DNA of 7,863 nt, from contig JAQGJI010000152.1 in NCBI GenBank assembly GCA_028290685.1, forward strand, positions 1 to 7,863, read 5' to 3'. The stretch comes from Devosia sp. (lineage in GTDB: Bacteria; Pseudomonadota; Alphaproteobacteria; Rhizobiales; Devosiaceae). Below, one piece after another: positions 1 to 5,484 of this stretch. The translations under genes and the position numbers were made by a program. Below the pieces are notes generated by a model. That model had not been told where the DNA came from, made no database searches, and saw only the letters and a program-made list of their open reading frames with translations. Numbering within the stretch: the first letter of the stretch is position 1; each line of letters begins with the position of its first letter.

Positions 1-26
1 GGATCGGGGTATCTGCCGGATGCTGA
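1..26 (+). CDS. possible 3' end of the preceding gene (ubiE?), partial
   Basis: Reading from base 3, the frame runs IGVSAGC and then stops at TGA 24-26, overlapping the ubiB start (ATG 20-22). An overlapping upstream gene would fit translational coupling. In many Alphaproteobacteria the gene before ubiB is ubiE, the C-methyltransferase of ubiquinone/menaquinone synthesis. Only seven residues are visible, so the identity comes from family context and not from the sequence. The preceding gene could equally end before the window. Confidence 0.22.
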
Positions 27-1576
27 TTTCGGCTTATTTCCGGCTGGCGCGGGCCGGCTATGTGCTGGCGCGCGAGGGAGCGCTGTCGATCATTTCGGCG
101 AACGGGCTGCCGCCCGCGCTGGCGCCGCTGCGGCTGGGCATCTGGCTGGGCCGGCTGATCGAGCGGCCCGAAGTGCGCAAGAGCGGGCATGTGGAGCGGC
201 TGAACAAGGCGCTGAACCGGCTTGGGCCCACCTATGTCAAATTCGGCCAGACGCTGGCGACGCGTCCCGACGTGGTGGGGCCCGATATTGCCAATGACCT
301 GGCCGGGCTGCAGGACCGCATGGATCCGTTCGATCCGGCGCTGGTGCCGCAGATCCTGCGGGCAGCGCTGGAGGACAAGGCCGCCGAACTCACCGAGCTC
401 AGCGCCCCCATTGCCGCGGCCTCCATCGCGCAGGTGCATCGGGCCAGGCTGCGTCCGCCGTCCGGTCCGGCCAGGGTCGTGGCCGTCAAGATCCTGCGGC
501 CCGGCGTGAGCGAGCGGTTCATGGCCGATATCGAGAGTTTTTATGCCGCCGCGGGCCTGGCCGAACGCTTCGTGCGCTCGACCCAGCGCCTGCGCCCGAC
601 CGAAGTGGTGCGGACGCTGGATCGCTCCGCGCGGCTGGAACTGGATCTGCGGCTGGAAGCTGCGGCGATTTCGGAAATGGCCGAGAACATCAGGCAAGAC
701 CAGGGCTTCGTGATCCCGACCGTGTCCTGGGAACATGTGGCGCAAAACGTTCTAACCACCAGCTGGGTCGAGGGTATTCCCATCCGCGACCACGCAGCGC
801 TCGATGCGGCAGGGGTGGATCGGCGGGCGCTGGCGGCCACTTTGCTGCAGAGCTTTTTGAAGCACGCCATTCGCGACGGGTTCTTTCACGCCGACATGCA
901 TCCGGGCAATCTGTTTGCCGATCCGCGCACGGGCGACGTGGTGGCGGTGGATTTCGGCATCATGGGGCGGATCAACCGGCGCGAGCGGCGGTTCCTGGCC
1001 GATATCCTTTATGGCTTCATCACGCGCAATTACCGGCTCGTGGCGGAGCGGCACTTCGATATCGGCTATGTGCCCAAGGACCAGTCGGTGGATGATTTCG
1101 CGCTGGCCATCCGCTCCATCGGGGAGCCGCTGCACGGGCGCACGGCCGGCGATATCTCGATGGCCAAGGTGCTGGGGCAATTGTTTGCCATCACCGAGCT
1201 GTTTTCCATGCAGACCAGGCCCGAACTGGTGCTGCTGCAAAAATCCATGGTGCTGGTGGAAGGGGTGGCGCGGGCGCTTGACCCGAACTTGGACATCTGG
1301 ACGGTGGCCGAGCCGGTGGTGGGGGACTGGCTGCGCAAGGAAGAAGGCCCGCTCGGACGCATCCAGGATATCGGGGACCAGCTGGCGCTGGCCGGGGAAG
1401 CCGCAGCGCGCCTGCCCGCCATCATGGCGCAGGCCGAATTGGCGCTGGCCGACTACAACAAGAACAAGCGCGGGCGGCGCCAGAGCCCCATGCAGACCAT
1501 GCTGCTGGGCCTTGTTGCCCTGGCCTGCCTGACGCTGGCGGTCGTGCTTTGGCGCCTGCTCACCATGGTGTCATGA
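20..1576 (+). CDS. ubiB: UbiB/ABC1/AarF-family atypical kinase, ubiquinone biosynthesis
   Basis: This is a 518-residue UbiB (AarF/COQ8/ADCK) family protein, about the usual length. All the family hallmarks are visible: the KxGQ motif K74-F-G-Q77, the alanine-rich nucleotide loop A132-A-A-S135 in place of a glycine-rich loop, the lysine of VAVK at K157, the catalytic-type stretch H290-A-D-M-H-P-G-N297, and the metal-binding D311-F-G313. The C-terminus, from about residue 491, is strongly hydrophobic and is probably a membrane anchor. Family knowledge: UbiB is an ATP-hydrolysing accessory factor needed for ubiquinone synthesis at the inner membrane, acting on lipid intermediates or the Ubi complex. 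It was once annotated as the 2-polyprenylphenol hydroxylase, but it is not the hydroxylase itself. The ATG at 20 is supported by a family-like N-terminus (ISAYFRLARAGYVLAREG). The Shine-Dalgarno sequence is weak, so coupling to an upstream gene is plausible. The next gene starts 67 bases after the stop. No key residue is missing. Confidence 0.95.
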   Translation: MLISAYFRLARAGYVLAREGALSIISANGLPPALAPLRLGIWLGRLIERPEVRKSGHVERLNKALNRLGPTYVKFGQTLATRPDVVGPDIANDLAGLQDRMDPFDPALVPQILRAALEDKAAELTELSAPIAAASIAQVHRARLRPPSGPARVVAVKILRPGVSERFMADIESFYAAAGLAERFVRSTQRLRPTEVVRTLDRSARLELDLRLEAAAISEMAENIRQDQGFVIPTVSWEHVAQNVLTTSWVEGIPIRDHAALDAAGVDRRALAATLLQSFLKHAIRDGFFHADMHPGNLFADPRTGDVVAVDFGIMGRINRRERRFLADILYGFITRNYRLVAERHFDIGYVPKDQSVDDFALAIRSIGEPLHGRTAGDISMAKVLGQLFAITELFSMQTRPELVLLQKSMVLVEGVARALDPNLDIWTVAEPVVGDWLRKEEGPLGRIQDIGDQLALAGEAAARLPAIMAQAELALADYNKNKRGRRQSPMQTMLLGLVALACLTLAVVLWRLLTMVS

Positions 1577-1585
1577 GGGCAAAGC

Positions 1586-1614
1586 TTGTTCGCCCCGGCA
1601 CTTGCCCATAGATT
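1586..1614 (+). promoter_or_regulatory. weak candidate sigma70-type promoter for the lipoprotein-dut-moeB group
   Basis: TTGTTC at 1586-1591 and TAGATT at 1609-1614 are separated by 17 bases. This would place a transcript start near 1621, leaving a short leader that includes the Shine-Dalgarno at 1629-1635. The -35 box matches the consensus poorly, so the downstream genes may simply be read through from ubiB. Confidence 0.22.
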
Positions 1615-1628
1615 GCCCGACTGGTGAG

Positions 1629-1635
1629 GGGGGAG
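1629..1635 (+). promoter_or_regulatory. Shine-Dalgarno that fixes the start at 1644
   Basis: A purine-rich run, GGGGGAG, lies 8 bases before ATG 1644. It supports that start over the in-frame TTG at 1602, which would add 14 residues containing two cysteines in front of a clear signal peptide. Confidence 0.6.
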
Positions 1636-1643
1636 ACTGCACG

Positions 1644-2255
1644 ATGATGCTCAAGACATTCGGCAAGCTGGCCGTCATGGTCCTGCTGGGCGCAGCGCCG
1701 GGCGGGTGCATCGATGCCGATGTCGACGTGCAACTGACCAGCGACAGCACGGCCAGGGCCACCATCACGCAGGTGATGGGGGCGGATTTCTACGCCATGG
1801 TCAAGATGAACGCCGAGGAGATGGGCGAGGATCTGCCCGAGGAGGACAAGTTCTGTGCCCAGGGCGCGCTGACCGAAAACGATAACGGCACGGCCACCTG
1901 CGTCATCAAGGAGCAGGGCAGTTTTTCGCGGCTGACCATGGGCACGAGGGGCCAGACCGTTCAGTTCGCGCCGGGCGGGCCAGGGCTGGTGCGGGTGTCG
2001 CTGCCCACCGACAGCATGAAGAGCGAGATCGGCGCGGACCAGGCGATGGACGCGGAAACGCGCCAGATGGTGGAGGCGTTCTTTGCCGGGCGGGGGGTGA
2101 CGATCCGCTTTGGCGGGCTCGAGGTCATCGACACCAACATGAAGCTTTCCGGCGATGGGCAATCGGCGGAGCGCAAGATCATGTTCCTGGACCTGCTGCG
2201 GAGCAAGGCCGACCTGCCCGCGGAACTCTATGCCGTCGTGCGGGTGCCCCGATGA
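1644..2255 (+). CDS. uncharacterised exported or lipoprotein-like protein
   Basis: The product is 203 residues and I cannot assign a function. The N-terminus is a classic export signal: K4 and K8, a hydrophobic stretch at residues 9-18, then P-G-G-C22. C22 may be a lipidated cysteine, but the box is poor because -3 is proline where leucine is usual. After it comes an acidic beta-type segment (DADVDVQLTSDSTARAT), an Asp/Glu-rich region, and two further cysteines, C71 and C86, which could form a disulfide in the periplasm. The C-terminal part contains GGLEVIDTNMKLSGDGQSA. A VDV...L..D.TA pattern after a lipoprotein-type signal together with a late TN...SGDG segment recalls the LppM-type lipoprotein domain. 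That resemblance is from memory and tentative. There is no C-terminal membrane segment. The gene follows ubiB by 67 bases and overlaps dut by four bases (ATGA), so the two are probably translationally coupled. In many rhizobial genomes coaBC occupies this position. A second ATG at 1647 is an equivalent start. Confidence 0.8.
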   Translation: MMLKTFGKLAVMVLLGAAPGGCIDADVDVQLTSDSTARATITQVMGADFYAMVKMNAEEMGEDLPEEDKFCAQGALTENDNGTATCVIKEQGSFSRLTMGTRGQTVQFAPGGPGLVRVSLPTDSMKSEIGADQAMDAETRQMVEAFFAGRGVTIRFGGLEVIDTNMKLSGDGQSAERKIMFLDLLRSKADLPAELYAVVRVPR

Positions 2256-2719
2256 GGGCAGACATCGAGATCAACCTGCGCTGGCTGCCCCATGGCGCGG
2301 GCCTGCCGCTGCCGGCGCACCAAACGGCGGGTGCGGCAGGAATGGATCTGCTGGCCGCCCTGCCGATGGAGCAGGACCTGGTGCTGGCCCCGGGGCGGCG
2401 GGCCTTGATCCCGTGCGGGTTTGCCATGGCCCTGCCCGAAGGGTTCGAGGCCCAGGTGCGGCCCCGTTCGGGGCTGGCGGCGCGCCATGGGGTGACGGTG
2501 CTCAACGCGCCCGGAACCATCGATGCCGATTACCGGGGCGAGGTGCAGGTCATCCTGATCAATCTGGGCGACGAGGATTTCGTGGTGCGGCGGGGCGAGC
2601 GGATCGCCCAGATGGTGGTGGCGCCGGTGATCGGCGCGCGGTTTGCAGTCCGGGAGAGGCTCGATGAAACCCAGCGGGGCAGCGGGGGCTTCGGCTCGAC
2701 GGGGCGGCATGGCATTTAG
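2252..2719 (+). CDS. dut: deoxyuridine 5'-triphosphate nucleotidohydrolase (dUTPase)
   Basis: This 155-residue trimeric-type dUTPase converts dUTP to dUMP and pyrophosphate, keeping uracil out of DNA and feeding thymidylate synthesis in the cytosol. All five conserved motifs are present in order: motif 1 AGMDL with D32, motif 2 RPRSGLA at residues 70-76 with S73, motif 3 from N85 to Q99 with the catalytic aspartate D91 and the nearby Y94 that helps exclude ribose, motif 4 RGERIAQM with Q120, and the flexible C-terminal arm RGSGGFGSTG with F147, which stacks over the uracil. The length is normal and no residue is missing. The start overlaps the stop of the upstream lipoprotein-like gene as ATGA, and no strong Shine-Dalgarno precedes it, so translational coupling is likely. 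The moeB-like gene begins 11 bases after the stop. Confidence 0.96.
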   Translation: MRADIEINLRWLPHGAGLPLPAHQTAGAAGMDLLAALPMEQDLVLAPGRRALIPCGFAMALPEGFEAQVRPRSGLAARHGVTVLNAPGTIDADYRGEVQVILINLGDEDFVVRRGERIAQMVVAPVIGARFAVRERLDETQRGSGGFGSTGRHGI

Positions 2720-2730
2720 CGCGGTGCGAC

Positions 2731-3447
2731 ATGGCCGGTGATCCATTTTCGCCCGACGAAACGCGGCGCTACGGGCGCCATCTGGTGCTCAAGGGCATGG
2801 GCGGCAGCGGGCAGCAGGCGCTCAAGGGCGCGCGCGTGCTGGTGGTGGGCGCAGGGGGGCTGGGAAGCCCCGCGATCGCTTATCTGGCGGGCGCCGGCGT
2901 GGGCGTGCTGGGGATCGTCGATCACGATGCGGTTGCGCTCTCGAACCTGCAGCGGCAGGTGATCCACAAGGTGGTCGGGGCGAACAAGGCAGAAAGCGCG
3001 GCCGCCTTTGCGCAGGCGCTCAATCCGCATGTGAAGGTGGTGGTGCATGCCCAAAGGCTGGACCGGGGGAATGCGGCGGCGCTGATGGCCGGGTATGACC
3101 TGGTGCTGGATGGCACGGATAACCTGGCGACGCGGCGCGCGGTGGCCGCGGCGGCCTTAGCCAAAGGGCTGGCGCTGGTGTCGGGCGCGGTGTCGATGTT
3201 TGACGGACAGGTGACGGTGTTTGCGCCGAGCGGGCCGGGCTTTGCAGCGCTGTATCCCGAGGAGGCCGAGGACGCGGACCTGCCCAGCTGCGAAGCCAGC
3301 GGGATTCTGGGACCGCTGACCGGGGTGATCGGAACCTTGATGGCAATGGAGGCCATCAAGCTGATCACCGGGATCGGCGAGCCGCTGATCGGGCGGGTGC
3401 TGACCTATGACGGCAAGGATGCGCGGTTTTCGGAGTTTTCCTATTGA
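2731..3447 (+). CDS. moeB: MoeB/ThiF-family sulfur-carrier adenylyltransferase
   Basis: This is a 238-residue E1-like (HesA/MoeB/ThiF) enzyme. The family activates the C-terminal Gly-Gly of a small sulfur carrier (MoaD for molybdopterin, ThiS for thiamine) with ATP, giving an acyl-adenylate. Visible features are the N-terminal RRYGRHLVL, the Rossmann nucleotide loop G40-AGGLG45, D64 and D66, the NLQRQ motif with R75, K86, the DGTDN motif with D130, and C187 in PSCEASG, the site equivalent to the reactive cysteine of ThiF and MoeB. The two zinc-binding CxxC pairs of E. coli MoeB are absent: the first is replaced by AALYPEE, and the protein ends at FSEFSY before the second. As far as I recall, related alphaproteobacterial proteins share this zinc-less form. 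No moaD, thiS or rhodanese gene is adjacent, so MoeB and ThiF roles cannot be separated here. The upstream Shine-Dalgarno is poor, and coupling with dut across 11 bases is likely. Confidence 0.88.
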   Translation: MAGDPFSPDETRRYGRHLVLKGMGGSGQQALKGARVLVVGAGGLGSPAIAYLAGAGVGVLGIVDHDAVALSNLQRQVIHKVVGANKAESAAAFAQALNPHVKVVVHAQRLDRGNAAALMAGYDLVLDGTDNLATRRAVAAAALAKGLALVSGAVSMFDGQVTVFAPSGPGFAALYPEEAEDADLPSCEASGILGPLTGVIGTLMAMEAIKLITGIGEPLIGRVLTYDGKDARFSEFSY

Positions 3448-3474
3448 GGGGGGCGGCGGGCCGCCCGGCCCTCA
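3445..3474. terminator. shared stem-loop between convergent moeB and fabB
   Basis: The convergent genes are only 24 bases apart and meet in one imperfect palindrome. The outer arms are TGAGGG (3445-3450) and CCCTCA (3469-3474). The inner arms are GGGCGGC (3451-3457) and GCCGCCC (3460-3466), separated by two G. A two-base bulge (GG, 3467-3468) interrupts the right side. The palindrome contains both stop codons, TGA 3445-3447 for moeB and TCA 3472-3474 (TGA on the minus strand) for fabB. No T-run follows on either strand, so it is not a textbook intrinsic terminator. It could act as a bidirectional terminator or as a 3'-end stabiliser. Confidence 0.5.
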
Positions 3475-4698
3475 GGCGTCCGGGTGCTTGAACACCAGTG
3501 CCGCGTTGGTGCCGCCAAAGCCGAAGGAGTTGGACAGCACGAGGCCGAGGTCCACGTCGTCGCGCCGTTGCTGGAGGATGGGCATGTCGGCAAAGGCGGG
3601 GTCGAGATTGTCGATGTTGGCGCTTTGGGCGATGAAGCGGTGCTTCATCATCAGGATGGAATAGATCGCCTCGTGCACGCCGGTCGCGCCCTGGGAGTGG
3701 CCGGTCAGCGACTTGGTGGCGGAAATGGGCGGGCAGCTATCCTCGTTGCCGAACAGGGCGCGGATGGCTTCCATTTCCTTGAGATCGCCCACGGGCGTCG
3801 AGGTGGCGTGGGGGTTGATGTAGTCGATCTTGCCGCGCACGTTTTCGAGCGCCATGCGCATGCAGCGCTCGGCGCCTTCACCGGACGGGGCCACCATGTC
3901 CAGGCCATCGGAGGTGGCGCCGTAGCCGATCAGTTCGGCCCAGATGGTGGCGCCGCGGGCCTTGGCGTGCTCGTATTCCTCGAGCACCAGAACGCCGGCG
4001 CCGCCCGAGATGACAAAGCCGTCGCGGGCCGCATCGTAGCAGCGCGAAGCCCTTTCGGGGGTGGCGTTGAAGTCCGAACTCATGGCGCCCATGGCGTCGA
4101 ACAGGTTGGACAGCGTCCAGTCGAGGTCTTCGTGACCGCCGGCAAAGACGATGTCCTGCTTGCCCAGCATGATCTGTTCCATGCCATTGCCGATGCAATG
4201 CTTGGAGGTCGCGCAGGCGGCGGTGATGGTGTAGTTGACGCCCTTGATGCCAAAGGCGGTGGCCAAGGTCGCCGAGGCGGTGGAGCCCATGGCCTTGGGC
4301 ACGGCCAGCGGGCCGATGCGCTTGGGGCTGGTGTTCTTGCGCGTGGTATCGGCGGCTTCAACGATGGTGCGCGTGGAAGCGCCGCCCGAACCCATGACGA
4401 TGCCGGTGCGCGGATTGGAGATGTCGGCTTGCTCGAGCCCTGCATCGGCAATGGCCTGCTGCATGGCGAGGTAGTTCCAGGCCGCACCCTTGCCCATGAA
4501 GCGGGTGACGCGCCGATCCAGGATTTCGAACGGATCCAGGCGCGGGTCGCCCTTGACCTGGCTGCGGAAGCCCAGATCGGCATAATCCTGGGCAAACACG
4601 ATGCCGGGTTTGGCATGGCGCAGGCTTTGGGTCACCTCATCGAGCGAATTGCCGATGGAGGAAATGATACCCATGCCGGTGACGACAACTCGTCTCAT
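3472..4698 (-). CDS. fabB: 3-oxoacyl-[acyl-carrier-protein] synthase I (KAS I)
   Basis: This 408-residue protein is a close match in length to E. coli FabB (406). It catalyses decarboxylative Claisen condensation of malonyl-ACP with acyl-ACP and elongates the cis-3-decenoyl intermediate made by FabA, giving unsaturated fatty acids. The thiolase-fold motifs are plain: nucleophile C162 in TAACATSKH, histidine H297 in INPHATSTPVGD, K329 and H334 in SATKSLTGHSQGATG, and the glycine-rich NSFGFGGTN near the C-terminus. The start is well fixed: an in-frame TAG lies directly before the ATG, and a GAGG Shine-Dalgarno (CCTC on plus, 4705-4708) sits 6 bases upstream. It follows fabA by 67 bases on the same strand and is probably co-transcribed with it. 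In many rhizobia fabI follows in the same operon. Here the convergent moeB-like gene follows directly, so any fabI must lie elsewhere. Confidence 0.96.
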   Translation of the reverse strand: MRRVVVTGMGIISSIGNSLDEVTQSLRHAKPGIVFAQDYADLGFRSQVKGDPRLDPFEILDRRVTRFMGKGAAWNYLAMQQAIADAGLEQADISNPRTGIVMGSGGASTRTIVEAADTTRKNTSPKRIGPLAVPKAMGSTASATLATAFGIKGVNYTITAACATSKHCIGNGMEQIMLGKQDIVFAGGHEDLDWTLSNLFDAMGAMSSDFNATPERASRCYDAARDGFVISGGAGVLVLEEYEHAKARGATIWAELIGYGATSDGLDMVAPSGEGAERCMRMALENVRGKIDYINPHATSTPVGDLKEMEAIRALFGNEDSCPPISATKSLTGHSQGATGVHEAIYSILMMKHRFIAQSANIDNLDPAFADMPILQQRRDDVDLGLVLSNSFGFGGTNAALVFKHPDA

Positions 4699-4765
4699 CT
4701 AGTGCCTCGTTTGCTCGGGCGCCATTTCGATCAGCGCCTCATCTTGTTGGCCGTTCGCCCTTGGC

Positions 4766-5308
4766 TCAGCCGGCGATCTTCTGGTCCGTCATCTGGCTGT
4801 CGGTGAACAGGCCGACACGCAGATCCTTGGCCTCGTAGATGACATTGCCATCGGCCTTGACCCAGCCGTCGGCGATCCCCAGCGTCAGCCGGCCGCGCAT
4901 CACGCGTTTCAGATCGATCCCGTATTCGACCAGTGCAACGTCGTTGGTGACCTGGCCGGTAAACTTAATTTCACCACCCAGCGCCCGGCCCCGGCCGGGC
5001 TGACCGATCCAGCTGAGGAAAAACCCCGTCATCTGCCAGATCGCATCAAGGCCAAGGCAGCCGGGCATGACCGGATCGCCCACGAAGTGGCATTTGAAGA
5101 ACCACAGATCGGGATCGACATCGAGTTCGGCCCGGACCTGACCCTTGCCGTAGACCCCGCCGGTGTCATCGATATGGGTGATGCGATTGAACATCAGCAT
5201 GGGCGGTGCGGGCAGGCGAGCATCGCCCTGCCCCGGCAATTCGCCGCGGCCATGCGCCAGCAATTCCTCATATCCAAATGCGTGTTGCCGCTCGGCCATG
5301 CCAAACAT
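4766..5308 (-). CDS. fabA: 3-hydroxydecanoyl-ACP dehydratase/isomerase
   Basis: This 180-residue FabA, slightly longer than E. coli FabA (172), dehydrates 3-hydroxydecanoyl-ACP and isomerises trans-2- to cis-3-decenoyl-ACP. That is the branch point to unsaturated fatty acids in the cytosol. The hot-dog fold signatures are clear: GYEELLAHGRGEL near the N-terminus, LPAPPMLMFNRI, the catalytic H74 in KCHFVGDPVMPG, D88 in CLGLDAIWQ, and the KRVMRGRLTLGIADG strand pair. One oddity is that the conserved strand usually written ALGVGEVKF reads ALGGEIKF here, one residue shorter. The reading frame is intact on both sides, so this is an in-frame deletion or a lineage variant. The start could be M1 (5308) or M4 (5299); M4 gives MAERQ, a start common in relatives, and neither has a strong Shine-Dalgarno. 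It is the first gene of a fabA-fabB unit and is divergent from irr. Confidence 0.95.
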   Translation of the reverse strand: MFGMAERQHAFGYEELLAHGRGELPGQGDARLPAPPMLMFNRITHIDDTGGVYGKGQVRAELDVDPDLWFFKCHFVGDPVMPGCLGLDAIWQMTGFFLSWIGQPGRGRALGGEIKFTGQVTNDVALVEYGIDLKRVMRGRLTLGIADGWVKADGNVIYEAKDLRVGLFTDSQMTDQKIAG

Positions 5309-5333
5309 CCCGGTTAGGTCCAGAGTTTTGTCT

Positions 5334-5360
5334 CGTATAGAGGCCGGGGAAGTGGGTCAA
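5334..5360 (-). promoter_or_regulatory. candidate promoter for fabA-fabB
   Basis: On the minus strand, TTGACC (plus 5355-5360) is followed after 15 bases by TATACG (plus 5334-5339); read as CTTGAC, the form usual in Alphaproteobacteria, the spacer is 16. The start of transcription would be near 5327, about 20 bases before the fabA ATG. The -35 box is good, but the spacer is shorter than the optimum. Confidence 0.4.
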
Positions 5361-5371
5361 GTCGGCCGGGG
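5342..5371. repeat. two direct GGCCGGGG copies around the fabA -35 box
   Basis: GGCCGGGG occurs at 5342-5349 and 5364-5371, a 22-base repeat period that puts both copies on about the same face of the helix. They flank the candidate fabA -35 element. They might be an operator pair, but in GC-rich DNA chance is a real alternative. Confidence 0.25.
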
Positions 5372-5381
5372 CTGCCGCTGG

Positions 5382-5402
5382 TGCCGATTGCCTGCCCGAT
5401 TG
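5382..5402. repeat. short tandem-like direct repeat in the irr/fabA spacer
   Basis: TGCCGATTG (5382-5390) is followed by TGCCCGATTG (5393-5402), so the shared core CCGATTG repeats at 12 bases, close to one helical turn. It lies upstream of both divergent promoters, where an activator or repressor could act on either gene. No known box is matched. Confidence 0.25.
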
Positions 5403-5417
5403 GGGCCAGTGTGCCGC

Positions 5418-5446
5418 TTGTGTGATTTTTGCGACATCGTTATAAG
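5418..5446 (+). promoter_or_regulatory. promoter of irr
   Basis: TTGTGT (5418-5423) and TATAAG (5441-5446) are separated by exactly 17 bases, a good sigma70/RpoD-type promoter. Transcription would begin near 5453, giving a leader of about 32 bases before ATG 5485. This also argues against the in-frame TTG at 5458 as start, because that would leave its Shine-Dalgarno inside the -10 region. Confidence 0.55.
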
Positions 5447-5468
5447 AGGACAGTTTTTTGGCCATTTC

Positions 5469-5481
5469 GTCCCTTAAGGAC
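5469..5481 (+). promoter_or_regulatory. irr Shine-Dalgarno inside a small leader hairpin
   Basis: AAGGA at 5476-5480 lies 4 bases before ATG 5485 and decides that start. GTCC (5469-5472) and GGAC (5478-5481) can pair around a CTTAA loop, partly covering the ribosome site. With four base pairs the hairpin is weak and may have no role. Confidence 0.4.
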
Positions 5482-5484
5482 CCA

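Noticed and set aside
2155..2667. 170-codon plus-strand frame overlapping the lipoprotein-like gene and dut
   Set aside because: It is out of frame with dut, which has all five dUTPase motifs. The translation is Gly/Arg/Pro/Ala-rich shadow sequence.
4699..4725. Eight-codon minus-strand leader frame ending right before the fabB ATG
   Set aside because: It is in frame with fabB and ends in TAG directly before the ATG, but it has no ribosome site and no attenuator-like stems. It serves only to show that fabB cannot extend upstream.
3484..4806. 440-codon open frame on the plus strand covering the whole of fabB and the end of fabA
   Set aside because: It is antisense to two genes with complete catalytic motifs. 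Its translation is Gly/Ala/His/Val-rich with no recognisable domain, as expected from GC-rich codon bias in the opposite strand.
5458..5484. Upstream TTG start for irr, adding 9 residues
   Set aside because: There is a purine-rich AGAGGA upstream of it, but that lies on the promoter -10 box, so the transcript would start only about 5 bases before the TTG. ATG 5485 has AAGGA in the leader.
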